From Flavobacteriales bacterium (lineage in GTDB: Bacteria; Bacteroidota; Bacteroidia; Flavobacteriales_D; Sanyastnellaceae), in NCBI GenBank assembly GCA_016722445.1, contig JADKIZ010000021.1, positions 1 to 64,000 on the forward strand: 64,000 nucleotides of DNA. The letters run 5' to 3'. The number at the start of each line of letters is the position of its first letter. Position 1 is the first letter of the stretch. The notes under the pieces are model-generated. The model saw only the letters and a program-made list of their open reading frames with translations, made no database searches and was not told the origin of the DNA. The position numbers and the translations under genes were made by a program. Shown piece by piece: positions 55,321 through 63,365 of this stretch.

Positions 55321-57261
55321 ATAGTTACCCGTATTCTGAAATCGTATTAAATACTCAAGGGGGTGTCTAGTGGTACATAATGTGCGTCTGAAGCTCCTGA
55401 CGGTGTTACTGTTTTGTCATTTGGGTCAAAACTGCAAAGAAGCAAACTGCTGTTTGTAGTGTTCGTGTTATTGATTATATTTCCGAATTCGTCAAATAGG
55501 GTCAATGTATATTCGTTAGTTATGCTCTGCCCCATGAGTTCATAGCCAGGAAATAAAGTATGTATCGAGAGATATTGTATTTGACCTAAAGGAATATTAT
55601 CAAAATGCCAGGTATATGCGTTACCATCAAAACTTGTTGGAGTAGGTAATACAGCAAAGATATTTAAGACATCACTAAAAATCGCGGTGAAGGTGGCATC
55701 TATTGGTGTGTTACCTGTGTTTTCGATTGAAATGTTGAGTTCACCGTGCAATCCACATATATATAAATTTGTTGATGCCACGAATTCTGCATCGAAAATG
55801 GATTCGTTGGTATTTAATCCGAAGTCACGATTGTAAATATCCGATGCCATGATGGTGTATGATGTGTCTGTCGTATGTGATGGATAAATCGTTGCATCAT
55901 ACACAACATATATCTCATGATTTGCGATGTCTTGATTCGGGAATTCATAGTATCCTGTTACGTCTGTATATGTGATGAGATCGTCTGCATGAACTTCTAT
56001 ACCGGAAATTCTTTGATCTACTTCATCTAACAAGCCGTTTTCATTTTCGTCAAGAAATACGAATCCGGAAACAGTAGCCTGGCTAGGTTCTGTTACTTGT
56101 ATTCCCGCATTGGGTGGTGAATTCCAGTCGCCATTTAGAGTTAGTATTGAGTAGTACTTCCATCGTCATGAACTGAGGAAATAGAGAAGTGAGTGATGGA
56201 AGGTGTGTTAGGATACATATATGCTGTTCCTTGAAGGGATATCTCATAACAACTGCCCGCTTCAGTATACAAATCTTGTATATAATTGTCTGGATTGGTC
56301 AGGTCAATATCGTTTACAACGACTAACTCATTGTAATTTTCATCATATAAAACCCAGCCTACATCAATCATATTGTCACTCAATGTAGCCTCAATTCTGA
56401 TATGTTCTGAAGCTTGAGTGGTGAAGTATATAGGAGAGGTTAATGGTTCATTTGGAATGGCGTCACCACTAATGATTTGTGCTGTAAGTTGGGTTTCATA
56501 AGGTACAGAAAGGTTTTGAATCCCAACTTGAATGGATGCGCCAGTATCAAGGTAGCCGGACCAAGGAATGGTTTCTAAAAGTCCTGTAGGGGTGCTTAAT
56601 TGAATTTCACATTCCGTAAGCGGAATGACGCCAAGATTAAGTATTTCATATGAGACACTAAATCCACCACAATAGGAGTAGGCAATAAAATCAGTGAGTA
56701 TTGCATTTTGAATGGTGTCAGTCCAGCTGCAATATTCATAAGCTGGATTTACTAGCTCTTCGTAAGAGGGTTCATCAGCAATTCAAGGACATTGCTGGTA
56801 CACAGCCTATAGATCGTGGGGTATGTATCAAGCTCAAAAAAAGATATAGCCCAAGGGGCACTATTCACTATCGGAAAATTTACTAGACTCGTATAATCTC
56901 CCTGACTTAATGGATTATCGCCAGTGATATAGTCTATTCCTGTATCTTGATTTACCTCAATATATAGCACTGTCGCAGTGCCTGCACCATCTGGTCCATA
57001 ATCAGAATAATAGTCCTGTAAAATATTGGTTTGAAGGTATTGCCAATCAGCAGCATTACTCGCGTCACCGAAAAATAGAATGACCTCAATACCATCCGCA
57101 GTCAGCCAGTTCAAATGAATGTTGTTCCCGTCAATATCCGTATAAGACATTGATTGACATGACGTGCCGGTTGGAACTTGTGCAGTAGCGTCATTCAGAT
57201 AAAAAATCACCAAGAGGGTTGTTTGAAATATAAACAAGCGAAACAGTAGTTTAGTTTTCAT
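54730..57261 (-). CDS. Large T9SS protein with three frameshifts
   Basis: Four frame segments read as one protein of about 840 residues. Start 57261 (MKTKLLFRLFIFQTTLLVIFYLNDATAQ, signal peptide). First segment to about 56780: thioredoxin-like or redoxin-like fold (IHLNWLTADGIEVILFFGDASNAADWQYLQTNILQDYY). Breaks lie near 56780 (LELADEPSYEELV), 56143 and 55360. Then a beta-sandwich region with an SdrD-like module (SGFVFLDENENGLLDEVDQRISGIEVHADDLITYTDVTGYYEFP), a DUF11-type repeat (DPNDKTVTPSGASDAHYVPLDTPLEYLIRFQNTGNYLASNIHVKDTLD) and a C-terminal domain (IIYPNPASDLVTIQFP). Each break adds one frame step, as expected for a single missing base; that at 55360 is in a C5 run. Confidence 0.75.
55347..56033 (-). 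CDS. Central open frame of the T9SS protein
   Basis: Middle of the gene above: SdrD-like module, beta-sandwich domain (LYICGLHGELNISIENTGNTPIDATFTAIF) and the start of the DUF11 repeat. Coding in this frame extends upstream to about 56140. Confidence 0.58.
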   Translation of the reverse strand: MLDEVDQRISGIEVHADDLITYTDVTGYYEFPNQDIANHEIYVVYDATIYPSHTTDTSYTIMASDIYNRDFGLNTNESIFDAEFVASTNLYICGLHGELNISIENTGNTPIDATFTAIFSDVLNIFAVLPTPTSFDGNAYTWHFDNIPLGQIQYLSIHTLFPGYELMGQSITNEYTLTLFDEFGNIINNTNTTNSSLLLCSFDPNDKTVTPSGASDAHYVPLDTPLSI

Positions 57262-57379
57262 CTGCATGATATTAGAAGACCAAGGTAGTAAATAATCCAA
57301 ATTGTTTGGCATGTTATGTTTGTTAGGTTTGGGAATGAATTTCATCGGACGAATATGTCACGGTGAAAGCTCCCCGAAA

Positions 57380-57535
57380 ACTGAATTGGTTGCGCAATTG
57401 ATGGATAGTGAAACTGAAGCAGATGTCGATTTTGTTTTGGATTTCGACACGGCCACATTGTCCAACGGAGTGTACTTCTGTAAGGTAACGAACGGAAGTG
57501 AAACACATACCAACCGCTTGATTGTGACTCACTAG
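57380..57535 (+). pseudogene. Orphan T9SS C-terminal domain fragment
   Basis: About 50 codons without a proper start: VDFVLDFDTATLSNGVYFCKVTNGSETHTNRLIVTH then stop, the typical end of a type A sorting domain (LSNGVYF ... RLIV). Nothing upstream on the plus strand codes for a matching protein. It looks like the surviving 3' end of a lost T9SS gene, still followed by a terminator. Confidence 0.65.
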
Positions 57536-57563
57536 TTTGGTGATGCTCACTAACCCTAAAAGG

Positions 57564-57597
57564 AAAGCGTCCCGGCGAAAGTCGGGACGCTTTTTTT
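57564..57597 (+). terminator. Rho-independent terminator
   Basis: GCGTCCCG (57567-57574) pairs with CGGGACGC (57583-57590), flanked by AAA and followed by T7. It lies just after the orphan sorting-domain fragment. Confidence 0.85.
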
Positions 57598-57652
57598 GTT
57601 TTATTGCACTAATTCAATCTCTTTTTCATTCTGTTTTAGGCCTCAGCCCCGG

Positions 57653-57673
57653 CCCCTCTCCAGAGGAGAGGGG
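57653..57673. repeat. Perfect 9-bp hairpin with 3-nt loop
   Basis: CCCCTCTCC / GGAGAGGGG with loop AGA. It resembles the hairpins of the two-hairpin element in geometry (9-bp stem, 3-nt loop) but not in sequence. Confidence 0.6.
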
Positions 57674-57737
57674 TGACCCTCAGTGGAGTAATGTTTGAGC
57701 GTTCAAAGGAATCACTTTATTATGTTCATTCTGAAAG

Positions 57738-57831
57738 GTGTGGGTGTAATAGTCAACCACACTCACACTCAAACTCACTCAAACTCACTCTAATTCATTC
57801 TCATTCTCATTCTCATTCTCATTCTCATTCT
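57738..57831. repeat. CATTCT-repeat element, copy 1
   Basis: A TGTGGGTGTAATAGT segment, then ACTCAC/ACTCAA repeats, then six CATTCT units (about 57796-57831). A similar order (TGTGGGTATTAGTT, CACTCACACTCACACT, CATTCTCATTCT) is at 59053-59130. The repeat enters the 3' end of the peroxidase gene. Confidence 0.75.
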
Positions 57832-58937
57832 CCTTCCGTCTCTTCCCATCCATCCGTCAATGTCAGCAAAAATGCTACGATAGCGTCTTCTTCGTCGGGT
57901 GACATATGCTGGCTGCCCACCAATTGACGAGCGACATTTTGCCTTATTTCCGGGTCACCGAATTCGCCATTATTACTGGTGTTCATGAAATGAACGGCTT
58001 CGCGTAATGTGGTTGCAAATCCATTGTGGAAATAAGGGCCAGTGTATTGTACGTTGCGTAAAGTGGGAACACGGAATTTACCGTTCTGCTCAGGATCATT
58101 AAGGACTCCTCCAAGGCCTAAGTCAATGGCAGATTTTCCTTTTGGATTGATGCTTTCGAAAGTGGAGTAGAAGGGATTGTTTCCATTGCGGGGAACGCCA
58201 ATGTTATAATATCCATAATTGGTGAAGAGCACTTTGCCATTTACTGGATCGGGATCCATACTATGACATTTTACGCACCCTGCTTTACCTTGAAACAATT
58301 GCATACCGAGTTTTTCATTTTCGTTGAATTGAACCTTGCCCGCAAGCATCAAATCATATTTTGAACTGAATTCATTGAAGGTTTCACTGCTCTCGAACAT
58401 GACAATCGATTCGCACATATTATTGTAAGCTTCTGTCGGATCTTTTAGTTTGCCATAGATATTCTTATACATGTTGAAGTATGGGGCTTTCTTCAATTCT
58501 TCGATCAACATGAGGGTATCTGTGTTGTTCATCTCTGCAGGATTGAAAAACGGACCTGACAATTGATGCGCAAGGGTGTTCGATCTTCCATCCCAGAAAA
58601 ATCCGCCTTTCCACAAATTTTCTTCTTTCGACCAGGTACGCGGCGGGATATATGATACGTATGCAAGTGATTGCGAATTCCGGTTTACGAATGCGCCATC
58701 TACCATGCCCTCCGATACCACTGCATGGTTGGGATCGCTGAATGATGTTTTTGGTGCATGACACACCGTACAACTTTGTCCGTCGGGATTGCTCAGCGCT
58801 TTATCGAAAAACATTTGCCGACCGAACTCGATTTTTGCATCACGTAGTTCTTCTGGTTTCCATTTTTTCTTCATTGGTTGCGCTGCAATGGCGATGAAAG
58901 CAGCGAAAGCAATGGTTATGGCATAAAACATTTTCAT
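57825..58937 (-). CDS. Di-haem cytochrome c peroxidase (MauG/CcpA family)
   Basis: About 370 residues from 58937 (MKMFYAITIAFAAFIAIAAQ, signal peptide; an upstream in-frame start gives an extended leader). Two haem c motifs: SCTVCHAPKTSFSD and GCVKCHSMDPD. Also RNSQSLAYVSY, WDGRSNTLAHQLSGPFFNPAEM and FRVPTLRNVQYTGPYFHNGFATTLREAVHFM, all typical of bacterial di-haem peroxidases, which reduce hydrogen peroxide in the periplasm using cytochrome electrons. The stop codon lies inside the CATTCT repeat (GAATGA), so the C-terminal residues EGE may reflect repeat expansion. No cotranscribed partner. Confidence 0.92.
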   Translation of the reverse strand: MKMFYAITIAFAAFIAIAAQPMKKKWKPEELRDAKIEFGRQMFFDKALSNPDGQSCTVCHAPKTSFSDPNHAVVSEGMVDGAFVNRNSQSLAYVSYIPPRTWSKEENLWKGGFFWDGRSNTLAHQLSGPFFNPAEMNNTDTLMLIEELKKAPYFNMYKNIYGKLKDPTEAYNNMCESIVMFESSETFNEFSSKYDLMLAGKVQFNENEKLGMQLFQGKAGCVKCHSMDPDPVNGKVLFTNYGYYNIGVPRNGNNPFYSTFESINPKGKSAIDLGLGGVLNDPEQNGKFRVPTLRNVQYTGPYFHNGFATTLREAVHFMNTSNNGEFGDPEIRQNVARQLVGSQHMSPDEEDAIVAFLLTLTDGWEETEGE

Positions 58938-59020
58938 ACTGCGAAGATAATTGGTGGTTTTTACTGGTTCGTGCGTTGTATCACTAACATTTGTCATTGC
59001 AAAGGGGTAGGGCTCTACCT

Positions 59021-59130
59021 CTCATTCTCAATCTATATCTCATTCTAATCATTGTGGGTATTAGTTCCAACAACACTCACACTCACACTTATTCATTCTC
59101 ATTCTGTTATTCATTCTCATTCTTTCATGT
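59021..59130. repeat. CATTCT-repeat element, copy 2
   Basis: Scattered CATTCT units around a TGTGGGTATTAGTT ... CACTCACACTCACACTTA block resembling that at 57738. It lies between the divergent starts of the peroxidase and acyltransferase genes, so it may separate or carry their promoters. Confidence 0.7.
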
Positions 59131-59168
59131 TCTCTACTCACCCCAAAACTGTATATTCGCCACCATCT

Positions 59169-59639
59169 ATGAAACGCAGTTTTGGCATCGATCTGATCAG
59201 AACCTTGTCCATTTTAGTGGTGATTTTTCGTCACTATCAGGTGACCGCCGGCTATAACTTCGGGATCTATGCCATTGAATTTCTTTTCGTGATCAGCGGT
59301 TATCTCATTGGTCAAATTTTGCTCACAGAATTTCATGAGGCTGGTACTCCGAATATGAAAGTGGTTGGCCGGTTCATGGCCAGAAGGTGGTTCCGCATTT
59401 TACCGATGTATTATTTCGCATTGCTCCTGAAATTCATCATCGTTCACGATATCGGTTGGAATATCCTCTACTATGTTTTTTTCCTACAAAACCACTTTTA
59501 TGGAATCGACTTTTATCCTGTCACCTGGACGCTTGTGATCGATGAGTGGTTCTATCTCGGCACCCCATTCCTGCTGTATGGTTTTGTAAAGATGTTTGGT
59601 TGGGATAAGAAAAGCTCCTCTTCATGCTCGTCGGAGTGA
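59169..59639 (+). CDS. Acyltransferase 3 family membrane protein, N-terminal part
   Basis: Start 59169 (MKRSFGIDLIRTLSILVVIFRHY) is chosen since the family begins with this first helix and its R..H motif (the RHY here); earlier codons lie in repeat sequence. Helices follow: FGIYAIEFLFVISGYLIGQILL, RRWFRILPMYYFALLLKFII, YVFFLQNHF, WTLVIDEWFYLGTPFLLYGF. The A4 run at 59610-59613 lacks one base; from there the protein continues in the 59624-60247 frame as KLLFMLVGVIVLINLGR. Family members transfer acyl groups to surface glycans or lipids. Confidence 0.82.
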   Translation: MKRSFGIDLIRTLSILVVIFRHYQVTAGYNFGIYAIEFLFVISGYLIGQILLTEFHEAGTPNMKVVGRFMARRWFRILPMYYFALLLKFIIVHDIGWNILYYVFFLQNHFYGIDFYPVTWTLVIDEWFYLGTPFLLYGFVKMFGWDKKSSSSCSSE

Positions 59640-60247
59640 TTGTCCTCATCAACCTCGGAAGGATTTTTTGGGTTTGGAAAACCAATGCGGGTTATGAGGC
59701 GCTCGTAGGGAATGTCCCTTTCAGACAAGATACTTTGCTCATCGGTGTGTTGGGCGCTTTCATCAAAATCCATTATAAGAGTATATTCGATTGGTTCAAT
59801 CGCCGTGGTCCGTTCTGGATATCAATGATTGGTTTTCTTGCTTTTGTCGTCCTCATCGGTTACATCCAGCGCGACAAGGTCACTAACATGAACCAATACT
59901 TCTGGACACGAACCATCGCGTTCAGTTTCGTGGCATTGCTCATCACCATGACCATGCCATTTCTGGAAAATAAAGTACACGGATTTTCAAGTCCGAAAAT
60001 GAATTGGTTGAACTTCATCATCTCTTATGGAAGTAAATTGTCTTACGCACTTTATCTCTACCATCTCGAGGTACTTGGCGCTTGTCGTTATTTATGGCCA
60101 GAACTGGACAAACAACTTTGGATCAGGAATTCATTGTGCTTCACCGTGTCGCTCATCATCTCAATCTTACTCTACAACTTCCTCGAAAAACAATTCTTGA
60201 TTTTAAGGGAAAAATATTATCCATCCCTTAAACCCAACGCGACTTAA
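59624..60247 (+). CDS. Acyltransferase 3 family membrane protein, C-terminal part
   Basis: Continuation from about 59613: further helices (GVIVLINLGRIFWV; FWISMIGFLAFVVLIGYI; TIAFSFVALLITMTMPFL; LSYALYLYHLEVLGACRYLW; LCFTVSLIISILLYNFLEKQFL). YALYLYH and YNFLEKQF are typical of the last helices in the Acyl_transf_3 family. Whole protein about 360 residues. A two-hairpin element follows 67 bp after the stop. Confidence 0.8.
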   Translation: MLVGVIVLINLGRIFWVWKTNAGYEALVGNVPFRQDTLLIGVLGAFIKIHYKSIFDWFNRRGPFWISMIGFLAFVVLIGYIQRDKVTNMNQYFWTRTIAFSFVALLITMTMPFLENKVHGFSSPKMNWLNFIISYGSKLSYALYLYHLEVLGACRYLWPELDKQLWIRNSLCFTVSLIISILLYNFLEKQFLILREKYYPSLKPNAT

Positions 60248-60313
60248 TTGGACCACCACGGCAATTGCACAACAATATTAGGTGTCGATTACTTTAGTTC
60301 TCTTTCAGCATAT

Positions 60314-60470
60314 TCGGGTCACCGAAGGTGGCCCGACCAATTCCCCCAAACCACATCGTCATTCCTCTTCGCACCGCGAAGAGGAACCTACAACACTTCA
60401 TCAAAAAACCCCTCAAATTATTTCAATTTTCTGGCATTTACCTTCGCACAGCGAAGAAGAACCTTGGAAG
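60314..60470. repeat. Two-hairpin intergenic element, locus 3
   Basis: Hairpin A at 60314-60336: TCGGGTCACC/GGTGGCCCGA, 10-bp stem with one T-G pair and loop GAA, nearly identical to locus 1. Linker AATTCCCCC ... CGTCATTC. Hairpin B at 60364-60384: CCTCTTCGC/GCGAAGAGG, loop ACC, then AACCTAC. A shorter second B hairpin (CTTCGC-ACA-GCGAAG followed by AAGAACCTT) is at 60442-60456. No gene between 60248 and 60700. Confidence 0.87.
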
Positions 60471-60474
60471 ATCC

Positions 60475-60620
60475 TTAGAATGAGAATGAGAAACAGAATG
60501 AGAATGAATATTCGAGCAACTGAACTTCACATTGAGGAGCTTCTTCCGCGACCTCCGGTCCTCTGCGATCTCTGCGTCCGGTTTTAGAATGAGAATCAGA
60601 ATGAGAATGAAAATGAATAA
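60475..60620. repeat. GAGAATG repeats, inverse orientation
   Basis: Two clusters of AGAATG units (about 60477-60510 and 60587-60620), the reverse complement of the CATTCT repeats at 57.8 and 59.0 kb, around a TCGAGCAACTGAACTTCACATTGAGG segment. Confidence 0.65.
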
Positions 60621-60621
60621 T

Positions 60622-60655
60622 AAAAAAACCGCACCTTTTCAGACGCGGTTTTTTA
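60622..60655 (-). terminator. Rho-independent terminator of the PspC operon
   Basis: AAAAAACCGC (60623-60632) pairs with GCGGTTTTTT (60645-60654). On the minus strand it follows the PspC gene stop at 60701 and has a T run. Confidence 0.75.
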
Positions 60656-60700
60656 TCATCAATCTCGATCCTCTACTTGCAGATCGAATCGTTATAAGTC

Positions 60701-62287
60701 TTATTGTTCTACACCTTCCTTGTGTTGAATGATGATCGTGTCACCATTGATTTCAAGTTTGGTGGTAGAGTCATCCTCATTTTCTTCGACTTCTTCTAAT
60801 CCATCATCCGTCATCATCAATACGCCGTCTTCTTCTGAGTACCAGGAAATGAGATGACTATTCGTCCCGAATTTTACATATTTCCCAACAGGCACGTAGA
60901 CCTTTACTTCAACTTCTTGTGCGCGGTACAAATCTTTGATTGGAATGGTAAAGTATGGGGCAAGCATCACAGTATCACCACCAACACGGTAGTCATAAGC
61001 AATGTTTCTTGCGAGATTTCCTGCTTCTTCCATATGGCTGCCCTGACTGGCTCGTGTCACAGTAACTTTCACCTGCGATGAAGTTGTTGGTTCGAAGTGT
61101 ACATTGAGAGGTTGACCGAGATAGGTATATTCTCCATTTTGTTTGATCAGGTCGAAGAATTCATTGTGTCTTCCGGTACGGCCGATGAACATGGAATCTG
61201 GCATCACATCAAAATACAAGGTGTCGGTCGATAGTTTATTCATCAATGTAGAATTGGAAAGCTCAGCATTTCGACTGAAGTTTTTTCCGGTGCGGATTCC
61301 ACCATAAGAACACATGATCACACCAATGATGAACAGTGAGGTAAGTGTTACTGCCATTCCTTTGATGCGCTTGGTGCTGCCTGTGATCAATTTGATGGCT
61401 CCGTAGATAAGTCCAATGGCCGGAGTTGCCATACTCAGGATCACGCCAATCACGAAAATCCACAGTGTTCCATCATAGTTGAAAATCATCTTGTCGAGCA
61501 CTTCCCAGTTGTTGCCATCCAAACCAAATACACTGAATTCAGAGAAGGAGAGGAGAGCGATGAGTCCGATGATGAGTCCGAATCCCATCATCAAAAAGAA
61601 GATTCCGAATATGATGGCGAATACCCTACCGAGCCCTTGCAACACGGGTGTGCTGCCAGTGCGAATAGATTCTGCAGTCTGTCTGCCGAATTTCTGCACG
61701 CGCTCTGCTGCGGCTTTTGTTTCCTGATTTACAAATCGGCCAATGTTTTCTACGTTGACATTTTCACCGCGCATCTGCAATTTTTCTGCTGTGCTTTTTG
61801 CTGCAGGTACCAATGCCCAGAATAGGATATAGCCAAGGAACATCGGTCCACCGAATGAAGCGAAGAATAGAATAACTACGGCAACACGCACCACAATCGG
61901 ATCCCATCCCAAATAGTGACTCAGACCTGAACAAACACCGGCGATTACAGCATCATCAGTGTCGCGGTATATTTTGCGTTTCGAGTTGCGAACGGTTGAC
62001 TCTTCTCTTGGTGCTTCATCGTTGTCTACGCGGTAATCTTCCGGTTTACCCATTACTTTCATCATATCCTCCACATCCTGACGGGTCACAACGTTTTTGC
62101 CGTCATTGTTTTTTTCATGAAAGAGTTCTGCTACACGCACTTCTATATCTGACATGATTTCGCTCGATGAAGGATCGCCGGCGAAATAGCTTTGTATGGT
62201 ATCCAGATAATGTTTCAGCAACTGGAACGCATCTTCTTCGATATTGAAGACGGTTCCACCCAGATTGATTGCTATGGTTTTATTCAT
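60701..62287 (-). CDS. PspC-domain membrane protein
   Basis: A 528-residue protein. N-terminal cytoplasmic region (about 1-100, MNKTIAINLGGTVFNIEEDAFQLLKHYLDTIQSYF, found in Bacteroidota PspC proteins), PspC domain (about 105-165; RKIYRDTDDAVIAGVCSGLSHYLGWDPIVVRVAVVILFFAS), then several membrane segments and a C-terminal beta region (from about 340, ELSNSTLMNKLSTDTLYFDV ... YRAQEVEVKVYVPVGKYVKF) resembling the DUF2154/DUF4097-type exterior domain. PspC proteins sense envelope stress. It starts 10 bp after the PadR gene; this pairing is standard in the phylum. Confidence 0.92.
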   Translation of the reverse strand: MNKTIAINLGGTVFNIEEDAFQLLKHYLDTIQSYFAGDPSSSEIMSDIEVRVAELFHEKNNDGKNVVTRQDVEDMMKVMGKPEDYRVDNDEAPREESTVRNSKRKIYRDTDDAVIAGVCSGLSHYLGWDPIVVRVAVVILFFASFGGPMFLGYILFWALVPAAKSTAEKLQMRGENVNVENIGRFVNQETKAAAERVQKFGRQTAESIRTGSTPVLQGLGRVFAIIFGIFFLMMGFGLIIGLIALLSFSEFSVFGLDGNNWEVLDKMIFNYDGTLWIFVIGVILSMATPAIGLIYGAIKLITGSTKRIKGMAVTLTSLFIIGVIMCSYGGIRTGKNFSRNAELSNSTLMNKLSTDTLYFDVMPDSMFIGRTGRHNEFFDLIKQNGEYTYLGQPLNVHFEPTTSSQVKVTVTRASQGSHMEEAGNLARNIAYDYRVGGDTVMLAPYFTIPIKDLYRAQEVEVKVYVPVGKYVKFGTNSHLISWYSEEDGVLMMTDDGLEEVEENEDDSTTKLEINGDTIIIQHKEGVEQ

Positions 62288-62297
62288 GGTTGGGAGG

Positions 62298-62627
62298 TTA
62301 TTGAAGTTTTTGAGATTGTTTGACTGCGTAGGACAATTCGTCCCAGGTGTTTTTCAGTTCACTGTGGAATTGAATTCCGGAATCGGTGATACTATAATAT
62401 TTGCGCGGAGGTCCTTGCTGACTTTCTTCCCAACGGTAGTTGAGCAGTCCGTCGTTTTTGAGCCTTGTGAGAAGCGGATATAATGTCCCTTCCACCACGA
62501 TCAACTTAGCTTCCTTGAGTGTGGCCATGATGTCTGATGGATACGCTTCTCCGCGCTTCAAGATGCCGAGTATGCAGAATTCCAAAACACCTTTCCGCAT
62601 CTGTGCTTTTGCATTTTCTATATCCAT
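62298..62627 (-). CDS. PadR-family transcriptional regulator
   Basis: A 109-residue PadR winged-helix protein: MRKGVLEFCILGILKRGEAYPSDIMATLKEAKLIVVEGTLYPLLTRLKNDGLLNYRWEESQQGPPRKYYSIT is the complete domain including the VEGTLYPLL recognition helix and the wing GPPRKYY. It is a short PadR with a small C-terminal helix for dimerisation. Cotranscribed with the PspC gene downstream (10 bp) and preceded by a TonB-like gene (40 bp). A palindrome in that gene's promoter (63157-63179) is a likely operator. Confidence 0.92.
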   Translation of the reverse strand: MDIENAKAQMRKGVLEFCILGILKRGEAYPSDIMATLKEAKLIVVEGTLYPLLTRLKNDGLLNYRWEESQQGPPRKYYSITDSGIQFHSELKNTWDELSYAVKQSQKLQ

Positions 62628-62667
62628 AGTGCGGTTCTTTTTTGTGTGTGTTTCATGTTAGGATGAA

Positions 62668-63066
62668 TTAAGCAATTCTCTTGAATTGAATTGCGAAGTG
62701 ATATACAGAGCCTGCAGGTGCATATGGACAATGTGCGCCATTCAACTCATGTTGTACATGTGCAACCAATGCTGAATCGGTGGCAGATGTTTTTACGACC
62801 TGCATCGTGCCGTCGGCTTGAACCTGGATCCAAACTTCAACACGGTGTGCTCCATTGTCTTTCACAAACTCTGGACAATGCACATGGTGTTGTATCCATG
62901 AATAAAACTCTTGCCCGGGAGTGGAGGCGAACTCGGTATTTGTTCTTTCATCCGGAATAATCGCTGTTCCAGTGAAGTGATGTGGCTTCGAAGCGGCAAG
63001 GGTAATCGCTCCGATGGTGGCTAGCACAGAAAGGATAAATGCGCTTTTGATCAATGTTGCTTTCAT
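62668..63066 (-). CDS. Small exported TonB C-terminal-domain-like protein
   Basis: About 132 residues from 63066 (MKATLIKSAFILSVLATIGAITLAAS, signal peptide; the upstream codon is in the leader). The mature part (about 40-130) has EFYSWIQHHVHCPEFVKDNGAHRVEVWIQVQADGTMQVVKTSATDSALVAHVQHELNGAHCP ... YHFAIQFKRIA, a TonB-C-like beta-alpha-beta fold with two Cys (HVHCPE, AHCPY) that could form a disulfide. No TonB box partner or proline-rich linker, so not a canonical TonB. It is the first gene of the PadR/PspC operon. Confidence 0.72.
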   Translation of the reverse strand: MKATLIKSAFILSVLATIGAITLAASKPHHFTGTAIIPDERTNTEFASTPGQEFYSWIQHHVHCPEFVKDNGAHRVEVWIQVQADGTMQVVKTSATDSALVAHVQHELNGAHCPYAPAGSVYHFAIQFKRIA

Positions 63067-63142
63067 GGCAAAAGGGGTTTTTGATGTAAAAGGGGTTGTC
63101 TTTTTATACAAGGTAAAATGCTTTACCTACTAAAAGACGATG

Positions 63143-63179
63143 CAAAGATATGGTTGTTGCATTGAACTATGCAATGCAA
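63143..63179 (-). promoter_or_regulatory. Operon promoter with TTGCATTG palindrome
   Basis: On the minus strand TATCTTTG (63150-63143) matches TAnnTTTG and TTG at 63174-63172 is 21 bp upstream. Between and over them lies a perfect 8-bp inverted repeat TTGCATTG-N7-CAATGCAA (63157-63164 and 63172-63179). Position suits an operator for the PadR protein encoded in this operon. Confidence 0.55.
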
Positions 63180-63365
63180 AGTACTGGAATTTTGCAAAAA
63201 AGTGTTAAAGTGCTGTAAATCAATGGTGGTTCTATAGGTGTTTAGCGAATAGGAAGGGATGTGAAATGATCATTCGCCCGTGGTTTGCTGTAAAAGCTGA
63301 CGATTCTATGATCAATGTTGGGCGTTATTGGTAGTGAAAAGGGATCCTGATAGTGGCGGTGGAAA

